NCBI RefSeq assembly: GCF_041435495.1
Contig: NZ_CP108644.1
Span: forward strand, 6,929,501 to 6,993,500
DNA length: 64,000 nt
Direction: 5' to 3'
DNA from: Streptomyces sp. NBC_01116
GTDB lineage: Bacteria > Actinomycetota > Actinomycetes > Streptomycetales > Streptomycetaceae
Part shown: piece by piece, positions 1 to 8,845 of the stretch
Layout: every line of letters starts with the position of its first letter
Position numbering within the stretch: position 1 is the first letter of the stretch
Notes under the pieces: generated by a model
The model's database searches: none
What the model was told of the DNA's origin: nothing
What the model saw: only the letters and a program-made list of their open reading frames with translations
Made by a program: the position numbers and the translations under genes

Positions 1-40
1 CGGCGCCTCTCCAGGGTGAGGACCGCCTTGGCGGTTGACG

Positions 41-334
41 TCATGTGGCTGGGCCTAATTCGGGAGCTGCGGGAGACGCGCCAGGACGGATCTTGAGCAG
101 GCCGAAGGCCTGCGCGGCCAGGAGGCCGATCACCGCGGTGGTGTAGGCGTGTGCCGTGCCGACCGAGATCTCGAAGCCAGCGGCTACCTGAGCCATGGTG
201 TCGTGCTTATGCAGGTGCACCAGAGCGACGAGCGCGCGTTGGCGCGGCGGGAGCTTGCAGCGGCGATCACCCTCGCGGGCGACGATGAGGGCCTTAATTA
301 ACCCTGATCTCGAATGACCGTCAAAGCGGATCAA
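41..334 (-). pseudogene. IS5-type transposase, N-terminal remnant
   Basis: About 97 residues resemble the N-terminal helix-turn-helix region of IS5/DDE_4-type Streptomyces transposases. The visible core is LPPRQRALVALVHLHKHDT followed by AQVAAGFEISVGTAHAYTTAV. The reading frame then leaves the family pattern after LLAAQAFGLLK and stops, so the catalytic DDE domain is missing. No terminal inverted repeat was found. It is a degraded insertion-sequence remnant at the left edge and is not expected to be active. Confidence 0.7.
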
Positions 335-367
335 GCCCAGACCCTGGAGGTTCCCTGAATCCGAGGA

Positions 368-859
368 TCAGAGGAGGTGCCGGTTCGGCGCCTGTGCAGC
401 GTTTGCGTACTCAGGCAGTGCAAGAACTGTGACGCCGGCGTCTTCGAGGGTCTCGGTGCCATCGGCGCCGACGACGAACGTATCCGGTTCGCTCCAAGCG
501 GTGACGACGCGGCGGAGGCCCACGTCGCGGATGAGCTGGGCGCAGGGGCGAGGTCGGGATGCCCGTCTGGCGCATGGCTCCAAAGAGCTGTAGATCGTGG
601 CGGTGGCGAGCCGGGCGTCCTCGGCGGGGAGCTTGGCGAGGGCCCCTTCCTCTGCGTGGTCGTGGGGGTCGCTCTCACGGGAGTAGCCGCGGGCGAGCTC
701 GGTCCCGTCGGCCGCGACGATGACCGCCCCCACGCTGAAGGCGGTCTCCGAAGGTGGGCAGAGGGCGGCCAGCTCACAGGCGAGGGTGAGCCAGTTCCGG
801 TCTGCGCTGTTGGGCTCGCGGCCGGTGCCGGGGGCGCCGGCTGAAGAGGTGATGCTCAT
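368..859 (-). CDS. Cytidine/deoxycytidylate deaminase-like protein (RibD N-domain type)
   Basis: A 163-residue zinc deaminase. The zinc and catalytic motif HAE is at residues 68-70. The second motif, PC followed by a third zinc ligand, has Cys96 and Cys106 in the spacing typical of riboflavin deaminases (SSLEPCARRASRPRPC). It overlaps the next gene by four bases (ATGA), whose product is a RibD C-terminal-type reductase, so the pair looks like a bifunctional RibD split into two genes. By family it should deaminate a pyrimidine or pterin-like base or nucleotide. The real substrate is unknown, and no other riboflavin genes are nearby. It lies downstream of the reductase and is translationally coupled to it. 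Confidence 0.8.
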   Translation of the reverse strand: MSITSSAGAPGTGREPNSADRNWLTLACELAALCPPSETAFSVGAVIVAADGTELARGYSRESDPHDHAEEGALAKLPAEDARLATATIYSSLEPCARRASRPRPCAQLIRDVGLRRVVTAWSEPDTFVVGADGTETLEDAGVTVLALPEYANAAQAPNRHLL

Positions 860-1554
860 CGGGGCTCCGTCGAGGTGTCCTTGGGGGCGTACCTCAGGAG
901 TACCACGTCACCGATCTGGCGGGTCTCCAGGAGCCGGAGGCGGGCGGCCGGGCCGCCGGGGTAGCTCGCGGGGCCGAGCATCCTTACCGCATCGGACTGG
1001 CCGACCAGGAGCGGGGCGATGACGAGTTGGAGTTCGTCGGCAAGAGCGGCTTCGAGGAGCTGTGTGTGAACGGTGCCACCCCCTTCGACCATGAGCCGCT
1101 TGACGGCGTACTCGTCACCGAGGATGTCGAGCGCGGCCGGCCATACGGCCTCGGCGGGGACGCTCTGAACGGTAGCCAGGTCACCGAGGTTGGCGCGAGC
1201 CTTCGCGGTGGCCTCGTGGCCCACGGCCAGGACGAGCTTGTCTCCGCCGTGGTGCCAGAACTTCCAGCCGGGGTCGAGATTGCCCGTTCCTGTGATGGTG
1301 ACCTTCAGCGGGTACTCCGGCTCACCGGCGGCGACCCGGGACGCCCTGCGTTCCGTCGAGTTGACGAGGAGTCGGGGGTTGTCGGCGCGGAGTGTGCCGG
1401 CGCCAACAAGGATCGCGTCGACACTGGCTCGTACGGAGTCGACGCGCTCGAAGTCCTCCTTGTTGGAGAGCAGGAGCCGGTCCTCGCCCGGGCGGGTGTC
1501 GAGGTGGCCGTCGATCGATACAGCTGCGGACAGCAGGACGTACGGGCGGGGCAC
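856..1554 (-). CDS. RibD C-terminal-type reductase (DHFR-like)
   Basis: 232 residues matching the RibD C-terminal / dihydrofolate-reductase-like fold. It starts MPRPYVLLSAAVSIDGHLD, which is the signature opening of these NADPH-dependent pyrimidine reductases. It continues with VDAILVGAGTLRADNPRL and has KRLMVEGGGTVHTQLL near the middle, the usual nucleotide-binding EGG motif. It shares an ATGA overlap with the downstream deaminase. Together they could carry out two successive RibD-type steps on an unidentified pyrimidine. A free-standing pair away from ribA/B/H suggests a specialised or salvage role (inference). The large XRE regulator just upstream on the same strand may control it. Confidence 0.8.
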   Translation of the reverse strand: MPRPYVLLSAAVSIDGHLDTRPGEDRLLLSNKEDFERVDSVRASVDAILVGAGTLRADNPRLLVNSTERRASRVAAGEPEYPLKVTITGTGNLDPGWKFWHHGGDKLVLAVGHEATAKARANLGDLATVQSVPAEAVWPAALDILGDEYAVKRLMVEGGGTVHTQLLEAALADELQLVIAPLLVGQSDAVRMLGPASYPGGPAARLRLLETRQIGDVVLLRYAPKDTSTEPR

Positions 1555-1583
1555 GGTATCTCCAGGCGGTGTACGCGGGTGAG

Positions 1584-3011
1584 TCAGGCGGGATGCAGAA
1601 CGATGCGGTCGAGTGAGGCGCGGAACTCGGCGACGCCGTCCTCACCGGTTGCGGGGGCCAGTGCCTGGTCGAGCCGGTCGAGCTGTCCGAAAATGCGGGC
1701 AGATCCGGTCTCGGCGGCGATCCCGACGGCCTGCCCACCGATTCGGGCAGCGAGGGTCACGTTGCCTGTGCCCGCATGGGCACGTGCAGCGCGAGCGAGG
1801 TAGACACCGCGGTCCCGGCGATATGCGGACGGAAGCACTGCGAGGGCGCTGTCGAAGCCTGCCGCGGCCTGCTCATACTCGCCGAGTGCGGCGAGGGAGC
1901 GAGCTCGGGCGGTGCTGATGTACGCCGCATCGAGCCAGGAACCCCAGACACCGTCGGAGCCCGCGCGCCCGAGAAGAGCAAGCGCGGTGTCGTAAGCCCT
2001 GTGGGCTTCGCTGCCTTCACCGAGTACGGCACGCGCGTGGGCCTCGTGCAGAACGGCGATGACTTCGAGGCGGCTCCCGGGTCGGGCGGTGCGTCGGGCG
2101 GCTGCGGCGAGGCCGAGAGCGTCGGCAGGATGACCGGTGTCGACAGCCAACTGTGCCTTACGGCCGAGGATGTACGCGGTGAGATCGGTGTCGCCGGTGA
2201 TGTGGGAAGCGTCCAGTGCCTTCGCGGTGTGGCCGTGGGCGGTGCGCTCGTCGCCGATGTCCTGGGCGAACCAGCCTGCCAGCTCTTCGTATCGCGTCTC
2301 CAAGGCGAGAAGCTCGACGGCGTCGGTGCCACGAGCGGATCGACGTCTTGTGGCAAGGGAGACGAGGTGTTGTTCCAGGGCGGGCAACACGTGCCGGGGG
2401 CCGATGAGGTTGTCGGTCTGGATCATGACCCGGCGGAGTTGCGCGAAGTGCTCGAAGGGAGACCCCATGTCGGCGAGTTCGGTGGCAGCCGCCGGCGTCG
2501 CGGCCGGCATGGCTGTCGCAGCCAGGCCGGCGATCCCTGATGCGAGAACAACGCGGCGGGGCACGGGCACGAAGAGGATCCTTCCGTGGATGCGGGCGGG
2601 GACGACGACCGTGTCCGTGTCGTCTCCAAGCGAGCCTGCCCGCACGACCGCGTTCATGGCCAGGGTCTCTGGGGCGCTGGCCCCATGGCCCCGGGTACTG
2701 GCCCCATGAGTCGCTGTCCCGGCTCTGGACACCGGGACAGAGCAATCCTGGGGGGCCTCGCGCTCCGCGCTGTCCCAGCCACGAACCAATGCACCGGCGG
2801 CATCGAGGATGTCGTCGAGAGTGATGGCCGCATGTTTCGGGACGGGACGTTCAGCGCGCTCGAAGCGCCCGAGATGTGAACGGTCGATCAACGCCCTGCG
2901 AGCCAGAGCCTGCTGCGACAGCAGACGGGCCTCGCGGAACTGGCGTAGCTCGTAACCCCAGCGGTGCCATGGGCCGGCGTCCGGAGTCAGCTCGTTCGGC
3001 TGCTGCCCCAC
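1584..3011 (-). CDS. XRE-family transcriptional regulator with TPR-like C-terminus
   Basis: 475 residues. Residues about 15-70 form an XRE helix-turn-helix (WGYELRQFREARLLSQQALA, then DRSHLGRFERAERPVP). A low-complexity linker follows, then a long alpha-helical region with tetratricopeptide-like repeats, including a stretch on ageing and period-like counts of helices (residues about 200-460). This architecture is very common in Streptomyces as an orphan regulator, often next to biosynthetic genes. It lies upstream of the RibD-like pair on the same strand with only 29 bases between, so co-transcription or local control is plausible. The ligand and target are unknown. Confidence 0.8.
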   Translation of the reverse strand: MGQQPNELTPDAGPWHRWGYELRQFREARLLSQQALARRALIDRSHLGRFERAERPVPKHAAITLDDILDAAGALVRGWDSAEREAPQDCSVPVSRAGTATHGASTRGHGASAPETLAMNAVVRAGSLGDDTDTVVVPARIHGRILFVPVPRRVVLASGIAGLAATAMPAATPAAATELADMGSPFEHFAQLRRVMIQTDNLIGPRHVLPALEQHLVSLATRRRSARGTDAVELLALETRYEELAGWFAQDIGDERTAHGHTAKALDASHITGDTDLTAYILGRKAQLAVDTGHPADALGLAAAARRTARPGSRLEVIAVLHEAHARAVLGEGSEAHRAYDTALALLGRAGSDGVWGSWLDAAYISTARARSLAALGEYEQAAAGFDSALAVLPSAYRRDRGVYLARAARAHAGTGNVTLAARIGGQAVGIAAETGSARIFGQLDRLDQALAPATGEDGVAEFRASLDRIVLHPA

Positions 3012-3301
3012 GCTTCCTCCTCCACCGTGGACTTTCGTTCACCCGCGGTCGATGTCAGCGACAGGGGCGGCTCTCCATGGGGCCTGCGGAGCCAGCGTGT
3101 GAGGCTCCATCTAGGGCCTGCCCACCGGGGCTCCGTACCGCTTTCATCGTCGGTACGAGCTGATCACACGGTATCCGAACGGCGCCTGGCACGGACCTGA
3201 TTCACGTCAGTGGCGAACGTAGTGGTCGGTCGGACCGAACGCATTGCGCAACCGTCGGATGAGCCCTGCGCGGGCTGAGCGCGATCTAGGGGAAGGCGAC
3301 C
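3012..3301. other. Intergenic region between divergent genes
   Basis: About 290 bases separate the XRE regulator (leftward) from the small-protein genes (rightward). It should hold promoters for both directions. I see no convincing -35/-10 pair or structured RNA. A reasonable ribosome binding site (AGGGGAAGG) lies just before 3302. Confidence 0.4.
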
Positions 3302-3910
3302 ATGAAGACACGTAGAAGCCTGGGCGACATGATCGCCGTCTCCAGTCCACGGATCAGCCTGATGGGATCCCGGGACCGAACGGACACCGACACTGCTCGA
3401 ACCCAGGAGTGGCACCGCAAACCCGCCCCGCTGGAGCGTCCGGCGCGCAGGGGCGAGCTCGTCCGGCTCCGTCAGCAGTTCCGTCGCGAGGCGACCGAAA
3501 GGTGCGACCGCCGCTCCGGTGATCGCCGTCTCCGTGTGTTGGCGTACAGCTTGGTGCTTAGCAGGCGTGCCAGGCCGGATGAGGACTGGAACACCCACCA
3601 GACCGAGGCTGAGCAGCGTGGCTACGCAATGGGAGCGAGGTTTCACGACGTAGCCGTTCCCGTGACCACGACGTGCCTCCCCGGCTCGGGTGCCGGCTGT
3701 GGCGTCTACACGCCGCCCTGGAAGCGCCCTGGTTGGGGGGAGGTCGAGCGACTGATCCGAGGCGGCTTCGCGGACGGCGTGATCGTCCTCGACCGGCACA
3801 ACATCAGCTCCGATGACGACGAGTATCGCGCTGTGATCAAGGAGCTGGGTGAGCGGTACCAGGCATTCATCCACCTCGTGATCCCCGAGGAGCTGTCCGG
3901 TCCGACTTGA
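3302..3910 (+). CDS. Conserved hypothetical protein
   Basis: 202 residues, probably cytosolic, with no signal peptide or membrane segment. The first 100 residues are very Arg-rich. The last 100 look folded and include a catalytic-looking but unassigned segment (LIRGGFADGVIVLDRHNISS, residues about 155-175) and an acidic C-terminal helix. A good ribosome binding site (GGGGAAGG) precedes ATG. The ending loosely resembles the recombinase/resolvase-like small proteins of Streptomyces, but no serine-recombinase active site is visible, so no function is assigned. It begins a run of small rightward genes leading to the lanthipeptide cluster. Confidence 0.6.
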   Translation: MKTRRSLGDMIAVSSPRISLMGSRDRTDTDTARTQEWHRKPAPLERPARRGELVRLRQQFRREATERCDRRSGDRRLRVLAYSLVLSRRARPDEDWNTHQTEAEQRGYAMGARFHDVAVPVTTTCLPGSGAGCGVYTPPWKRPGWGEVERLIRGGFADGVIVLDRHNISSDDDEYRAVIKELGERYQAFIHLVIPEELSGPT

Positions 3911-3928
3911 AGGCGACCGTTGCGGTGG

Positions 3929-4027
3929 ATGGATGCGAAGGGCTGGGGCTGGAGACAGGCCATCGCTCAGGTTCTCCTCGTCGTCACCGTGTTCGCAGTG
4001 CTCGTCACCGTCTACCAATCCGCCTGA
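3929..4027 (+). CDS. Small single-pass membrane peptide
   Basis: A 32-residue open frame starting MDAKGWGWRQAI. It has one clear hydrophobic segment (residues about 13-28, rich in V, L, F) with a basic N-terminal flank, so it would insert in the membrane with Nin topology. It sits 18 bases after the previous stop and directly before another tiny frame. The ribosome binding site is weak, and the call rests on composition and position. Function unknown. Confidence 0.45.
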   Translation: MDAKGWGWRQAIAQVLLVVTVFAVLVTVYQSA

Positions 4028-4040
4028 CCGGAGGGCCGTT

Positions 4041-4148
4041 TTGACGTTCGAGGGATACACCAACCAGGCAACACATTTCCTGCCGCTCCGTGAGGTGGGA
4101 CTCGAGCTTTGCATCGTGCCTGCAGGTGACCCGCAGGGCGCGGCATGA
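4041..4148 (+). CDS. Possible 35-residue small protein with TTG start
   Basis: A TTG start is preceded at good spacing by GGAGGG (4029-4034). The frame reads LTFEGYTNQATHFLPLREVG and ends ...PAGDPQGAA. The stop overlaps a following ATG (ATGA at 4145), as if translation continued into a downstream frame. I do not recognise the product. The strong ribosome binding site and overlap make it worth recording, but it could be chance. Confidence 0.35.
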   Translation: MTFEGYTNQATHFLPLREVGLELCIVPAGDPQGAA

Positions 4149-4417
4149 CCGCGATTAAAGAGACCTGCGCGTGCAGTGGTCGTCTCACCCGGATCCCTGC
4201 TTCGTTGTCGAGTGGGGGGAGGGAGACCACTCACGCTCGAGGGCGACCGCACTGCCACCACCCTGGGGCGCTTGTACGGCTACAGCGAAGCAGCCATAGC
4301 GGCCCTCATGGGGCGGTGCCACAAGTCCCCCTCTTCGGCCGTGACCGAACCGTGTTCCCCCACGGCACCGTAGCTGGCCGAAGAGGTCCCAACTTCCCAC
4401 CCGAGAGGACGAGCACC

Positions 4418-4621
4418 ATGTGTGCGCACAACCCGCCGTGCCCCACGGCCATGGCTCCCGACAGGGAGGCCGCGCGACCCGTCGCGCACCGCCCTGAGCA
4501 GGGCTGGAGCCTGCTGTGCAACGGAGTGCTTGTCTTCGAGGACACCGGAGAACTCCTCCCCGACGGCCGTATCGTCGCCCCCCACCGGCCGCTCGCGCTC
4601 ACGGTCGGAAGCGCGGCATGA
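4418..4621 (+). CDS. DUF5999 family small protein
   Basis: 67 residues beginning MCAHNPPCPTAMAPDREAAR, with EQGWSLLCNGVLVFEDTGEL and LPDGRIVAPHRPLA. This is the typical DUF5999 sequence, a small Streptomyces family of unknown function with conserved Cys and His residues near the N-terminus. The internal ATG at 4418 was chosen over upstream in-frame starts because it fits the family length exactly and has GAGAGGACG upstream. Its stop overlaps the next start (ATGA), so it is co-translated with the following conserved protein. Confidence 0.8.
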   Translation: MCAHNPPCPTAMAPDREAARPVAHRPEQGWSLLCNGVLVFEDTGELLPDGRIVAPHRPLALTVGSAA

Positions 4622-5271
4622 CGATCACCGCAGCCGACCTGGTCGTTCCGTACATCACCGCCCGTGAAGGCGAAGAGGCGGACTCCCTCCTCAACCTGAA
4701 CGTACGCATCGGTCCTGACCGGCGCCCGCGGCTCGGGTACAAGGACGAGGCAGGGCCCGACCGAGATCTCCGCGGCGTGCTGTGGGCCCGGTACTCCATG
4801 TCACTCGGCTTCGCGGGACAGCCCACCGGGAACCCGAGGTGGCGGCTGGTGCACCCGCTCCGCCAGCGCATCACGATGGCGCTCCTGCGCTGCCAGGTGT
4901 GCACGGTCCCGCTGAAGCGTAGCGACGGCATCCTCTTCGTGGAGACGGCCGACGACGGCGACGACTACACCGGGCCGGTGAAGACCGCGCAGCCGCCGGT
5001 GTGTCTGGAGCACGCCCGGATGGCGGCCCGGCGGTGCCCCCGGCTCAGGAGCCAGGGCCACGTCGCCCTGCTGGCCACGCGGTTCCCGCTCTACGGCGTC
5101 ATCGGCACCCCGTACCAGTACACCGCCGACGGCATCCAGCCCCTCGCCGCCTCGGACGCTCCACTGCCCTACAACCACCCCCAGATCGACTGGTTCCTCG
5201 CCTCTCAGCTCGTACGCGAACTGCGGGACTACGAGGTCGTCAGCCTGGACGATCTTGTGCCCGCCGCATAG
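4618..5271 (+). CDS. Conserved Streptomyces hypothetical protein
   Basis: 217 residues starting MTITAADLVVPYITAREGEE, coupled to the DUF5999 gene by ATGA overlap. It contains a Cys pair (LLRCQVCTVPLKRSDG, residues about 85-100) and a further Cys and His (PPVCLEHARMAARRCPRL, residues about 128-145) that could bind one zinc. No enzyme motif is recognised. DUF5999 plus a zinc-finger-like partner is a recurring Streptomyces pair. It is the last gene before a strong terminator and the lanthipeptide precursor. Confidence 0.65.
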   Translation: MTITAADLVVPYITAREGEEADSLLNLNVRIGPDRRPRLGYKDEAGPDRDLRGVLWARYSMSLGFAGQPTGNPRWRLVHPLRQRITMALLRCQVCTVPLKRSDGILFVETADDGDDYTGPVKTAQPPVCLEHARMAARRCPRLRSQGHVALLATRFPLYGVIGTPYQYTADGIQPLAASDAPLPYNHPQIDWFLASQLVRELRDYEVVSLDDLVPAA

Positions 5272-5274
5272 ACG

Positions 5275-5317
5275 GCTGCTCGACGGTCCTGGGCAAAGGA
5301 CCGGACCGTCGAGCAGC
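5275..5317 (+). terminator. Strong stem-loop after the DUF5999 operon
   Basis: A perfect 15-bp stem (5275-5289 with 5303-5317, starting GCTGCTCGACGGTCC) encloses a 13-base loop directly after the stop at 5271. There is no T-run, as is usual for GC-rich actinobacterial terminators. It separates the upstream genes from the lanthipeptide precursor. Confidence 0.7.
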
Positions 5318-5459
5318 ACCCCAGAGCTTCCCGGCCCGACCATCGGACCGGGATGGCCAGAACCTGACCCCATGGCGTAGCCCCGTCGCTACGCCACGGT
5401 CCTCAGTGCGCTGGCAAGCACCACCTGTCCTACACACCAACGAATCACCTGGAGTTGTT

Positions 5460-5639
5460 ATGACGCGAATCGTCACCAAGAGCACCACCCAGGTCCAGGA
5501 GCCGACGGCCGGCGGCCAGTCGGACGGGTTCGACCTGAACGTCTCCCTCCTGGAGGTGTCCGATGCGGCCGGGCTGACCGTCCTGACCGACGACGGGTGC
5601 GGCAGCTCCTGCGGTGCCTGCGTCACCTTCACTGACTGA
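5460..5639 (+). CDS. lanA: FxLD-family class I lanthipeptide precursor
   Basis: A 59-residue precursor. The leader carries the FxLD-type recognition motif (FDLNVSLLEVSD, residues 24-35). The core ends LTDDGCGSSCGACVTFTD, with Cys47, Cys51 and Cys54 plus several Ser/Thr that can form lanthionine rings. A GGAG ribosome binding site precedes ATG. It is followed by LanB, LanC and a thiopeptide-type/isoaspartyl-methyltransferase fusion, the standard set for this family. The Asp-Asp-Gly before the first Cys, or the final Asp, is a candidate site for the methyltransferase-dependent Asp change seen with related LanS enzymes (inference from the family). The mature structure and activity are unknown. 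Confidence 0.9.
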   Translation: MTRIVTKSTTQVQEPTAGGQSDGFDLNVSLLEVSDAAGLTVLTDDGCGSSCGACVTFTD

Positions 5640-5676
5640 CCCTGACCGTCTGAACCCGGCCATCAGGTCATGAACC

Positions 5677-5720
5677 GCGGTCGGTGCTGTCGCGCTACTC
5701 GGCGCGTCGGCTCCGACCGC
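5677..5720 (+). terminator. Attenuator-like hairpin between precursor and lanB
   Basis: Arms GCGGTCGG (5677-5684) and CCGACCGC (5713-5720) can pair around a loop that contains its own CGCG/CGCG hairpin. A partial terminator here would give more precursor than enzyme transcript, a common arrangement in such clusters. Confidence 0.45.
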
Positions 5721-5749
5721 CCCTCCAGACGCACGAAGGGACACGTCAC

Positions 5750-8700
5750 GTGGCTATACCCCCAGCGTTCAAGGCGGGCACGACCGCCCTGGTGCGCGCA
5801 GCCGCTCGACCGTCGGTGACCCAGCTTCCCCTACCGGACTTCGACGACCGGTCCTTCCGAGCCGAGGAGTTGGAGGAGGTCACCACCGGACGCCTCGCCT
5901 GGATTCGCAGCATCTGGCACGACCCGGGCATCGCACAGGCCCTCCGCCATGCCAGCCCGGTTCTCGCCGCCGAAGTCGAGGTCCTGGAGGGTGCTAACTC
6001 CCCTTCTACCCGCGAAGTCCGCCGCGTTGGAGTGTCGGTGGCGCGCTACCTCCTGCGCGCGCTGCACCGGCCCACACCGTTCGGACTGTTCGCCGGAGTC
6101 ACCACGGCCACCTTCGACGCCGAGCCCCACTCCCGCTGGGGCCGGAACCACCTGGTCGTGGCCCGCGCCGGTGCGGAGTGGGTGGGGAGGCTGACCGAGC
6201 AGTTAGAAAGAAGCGGAGAGCTGCTGCCGCTCCTGTCGGTCGTCGTCAACAACACCACCTTCGAGCGCGACGGCAGTCTCGTCGTTCCCTACCAGGACGA
6301 CGGGCCGACCGGTCAGCGGCGAGCGGTCGAGGTGTCCGTCGAGCTGTCGGCGCCGGTCCGGCTTATCCTCCGCGCGGCTGACGCGCCGATCCGGATCGGG
6401 GAACTCGCCGAGAAGCTGATGGCCGAGTTCCCGGCGGTGGCCCCGGAGCGCGTCAAGCGGCTCCTCGCGGGCCTGGTGCGGCGGCGCGTGCTGATCACCA
6501 ACCTCCACGCGCCGGCGACCGAGACCGACGCGCTCGGTCACCTGGTCACCCAGCTCGACGGGGTCCGTGCCGAGGACATTCGTCTCCTGGCACCCGTCGT
6601 CCGGGAGCTGCGCGCCGTCCACGCCGGGCTGGAGCAGTGCGGCACCACAGAGGGCCGGGACGCCGTAGCGACCCGGATGCGTGATCTGGTGCCGGGCCTC
6701 CGGCGTCACCCGCTCGCCCTGGACCTGTGCCTGGACGCCACCGTGGTGCTCCCTGATCTGGTCGCCCGCGAGGTCGAGCGCGCCGCCACGATCCTCACCA
6801 GGATCTGCGCCCGCCCGTACGGCACCGAGCCGTGGAACGAGTACCACCAGCGGTTCTACGAACGGTTCGGCGTCGGCACGATGGTGCCGCTGCTGGAGGT
6901 CGTCGCGGACAGCGGCATCGGCTACCCCGACGGATACCCGGGCGGGCCGACCGGAGCGAGCCGCCGGCGCCTGTCGCCGCGGGACGACGTGCTGCTCGGC
7001 CTCGCCCAGGCCGCCGCGCTCGACGGCCGCGACGAAGTCGTGCTGACCGACGAGACCGTGACCGCCCTGGAGCGGGGACCACAAGAGCCACGGGTACCGC
7101 CCCACTTGGAGGTGGGCGTGCGACTGCACGCGGCCAGCCTTGCCGATGCCCGCCGCGGTCGGTTCACCGTGGAAATGACCAGCGTGGCCCGCGGAGCGGG
7201 GGTGACCGTCGGACGCTTCCTCGGCGTCCTCCCCACTGCGCAACGCGAGCGCCTACAAGCGGAGCTGGCTGACCTGCCCACGGCCGACGCCGGCACGGTG
7301 GCCGCGCAGCTCTCCTTCCCCGCGCTGTTGCCCGACACCGCCCACGTCACCCGAGCCCCGCGTGTGCTGCCGCTGGTGATCAGCCTGCAGGAGCACCGCG
7401 CCCCCGACGCCGCGGTGCTCACGCCGGCGGATCTGGCGGTGGCGTGCGACGGGCGCCGGATGTACCTGGCTGCTCCGGACCGCGGGCTGCGCGTCGAGGC
7501 CGTCGGCATGCATGCGCTCAACCTTGCCGAGCACACCCCGCCCCTGGCGCGGCTGATCACCGAGGTGTCCCGGGCGCAGAACGCCCAGGTCACCAGGTTC
7601 GACTGGGGCGCCGCCGCAGCGATGCCGTTCCTCCCCCGCCTGCGGTACGGCCGCATCGTGCTGGTAGCAGCCCGCTGGAGGCTGGAGGCCGACGACCTCC
7701 CCGACCGCCACCGGCCCGGCGCGGACTGGGACGCCGCACTGTCCGGCTGGCGGGAGCGCCGCCGCCTGCCGCAGCACGTGCTCCTCGTCCAGGACGACCG
7801 GCGACTGCCGCTCGACCTCGATGAGCCCGGCCACCGGAGCCTGCTGCGCCAACACCTCGACCGCGCCGGTACGGCGCTGCTGACGGAAGCCGCTCCTCCT
7901 GGGGCGGACGGCTGGAGCGGGGGCCGGGCCCACGAGATCGCGGTCCCCCTCAAAGCGGTCCGGCCTCCGGCCTGGCCTGCGCTGCCCACTCCGACCACCG
8001 CCCGCACGCTCTCCCCAGCTCAGATCCAGACCCCCGCCACCTCCCCGGTGATCCTCGTAGCCTTGTACGGCGACTCGCGGCGTCAAGACGCCCTGCTGAC
8101 CCGGCACGTGCCCGACCTGATGCGGCGCCTCGGCTCTCCCCGCTGGTGGTACGTCCGCTTCCGCGACCCCCAGCAGCACCTTCGCCTGCGGATCGCGCTG
8201 CCCGACCCGGACGACTTCGCCGACACCACCCACACGGTCAGCGCCTGGGCCGACGAACTGCGGACCGCCGGGCTGCTGGCGGACCTGCGCTACCCCACCT
8301 CCTACCGCGAGACGGGCCGGTGGGGCTCCGGACCGGCGTGGGACGCGGCCGAGGCCGTGTTCCGCGCGGACTCACTGGCCACGCTGGTGCAGCTCGCCCA
8401 GCCTGTCCGGCCGGCGCAGCGCACGCTCGTGGCCGCGCACTTCTTCGCCATCGCCTCCGCCCTTCTCGGCGGCCCGGACGCCGGCGCGCGCTGGCTGATC
8501 GACCACATCGAGCCGACCTCGCCGAACCCGGTACCCCGCTCGCAGTTCACCGACGCCGTGCGGCTGGCAGACCCGCGCGGTGACTGGGCGGCCCTTCGGT
8601 CAGCGCCCGGCGGCGCCGCGATCGTGGACGCCTGGGCCGAGCGCACCGCTGCGCTCGCCGCGTACGGGCCGCACCTGTCCGGCCCGCACGCCGACGGCAT

Positions 8701-8845
8701 CGCCGTGGACAGCGTGCTGACCTCCCTACTGCACGTCCACTTCGTGCGGCATGTCGCGGTGGACTTCCCTGAGGAAGAGGTCTGCCTGTACCTGGCCCGC
8801 GCCGCCGCCCTGGCCTTCACCGCCCGCGCCGGGAGGCGACCGTGA
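5750..8845 (+). CDS. lanB: Class I lanthipeptide dehydratase, full length
   Basis: 1031 residues from a GTG start with AAGGG upstream. The N-terminal two thirds match the glutamyl-tRNA-dependent glutamylation domain, with the hallmark RYLLRALHRPTPFGLFAGVT at about residues 95-115. The C-terminal third matches the SpaB_C elimination domain (SPRWWYVRFRDPQQHLRLRI, about residues 795-815). It would dehydrate Ser/Thr of the precursor in the cytosol. The stop overlaps the lanC start (GTGA), so the two are co-translated. Both domains are in one chain, unlike thiopeptide systems with split dehydratases, although a separate thiopeptide-type domain is also encoded downstream. Confidence 0.92.
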   Translation: MAIPPAFKAGTTALVRAAARPSVTQLPLPDFDDRSFRAEELEEVTTGRLAWIRSIWHDPGIAQALRHASPVLAAEVEVLEGANSPSTREVRRVGVSVARYLLRALHRPTPFGLFAGVTTATFDAEPHSRWGRNHLVVARAGAEWVGRLTEQLERSGELLPLLSVVVNNTTFERDGSLVVPYQDDGPTGQRRAVEVSVELSAPVRLILRAADAPIRIGELAEKLMAEFPAVAPERVKRLLAGLVRRRVLITNLHAPATETDALGHLVTQLDGVRAEDIRLLAPVVRELRAVHAGLEQCGTTEGRDAVATRMRDLVPGLRRHPLALDLCLDATVVLPDLVAREVERAATILTRICARPYGTEPWNEYHQRFYERFGVGTMVPLLEVVADSGIGYPDGYPGGPTGASRRRLSPRDDVLLGLAQAAALDGRDEVVLTDETVTALERGPQEPRVPPHLEVGVRLHAASLADARRGRFTVEMTSVARGAGVTVGRFLGVLPTAQRERLQAELADLPTADAGTVAAQLSFPALLPDTAHVTRAPRVLPLVISLQEHRAPDAAVLTPADLAVACDGRRMYLAAPDRGLRVEAVGMHALNLAEHTPPLARLITEVSRAQNAQVTRFDWGAAAAMPFLPRLRYGRIVLVAARWRLEADDLPDRHRPGADWDAALSGWRERRRLPQHVLLVQDDRRLPLDLDEPGHRSLLRQHLDRAGTALLTEAAPPGADGWSGGRAHEIAVPLKAVRPPAWPALPTPTTARTLSPAQIQTPATSPVILVALYGDSRRQDALLTRHVPDLMRRLGSPRWWYVRFRDPQQHLRLRIALPDPDDFADTTHTVSAWADELRTAGLLADLRYPTSYRETGRWGSGPAWDAAEAVFRADSLATLVQLAQPVRPAQRTLVAAHFFAIASALLGGPDAGARWLIDHIEPTSPNPVPRSQFTDAVRLADPRGDWAALRSAPGGAAIVDAWAERTAALAAYGPHLSGPHADGIAVDSVLTSLLHVHFVRHVAVDFPEEEVCLYLARAAALAFTARAGRRP

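Noticed and set aside
4145..4417. In-frame upstream extension of the DUF5999 gene, and a short piece (YGYSEAAIAAL) that recalls the end of CoA-transferases
   Set aside because: The frame before 4418 has no family-like sequence, and the CoA-transferase likeness is limited to a few residues.
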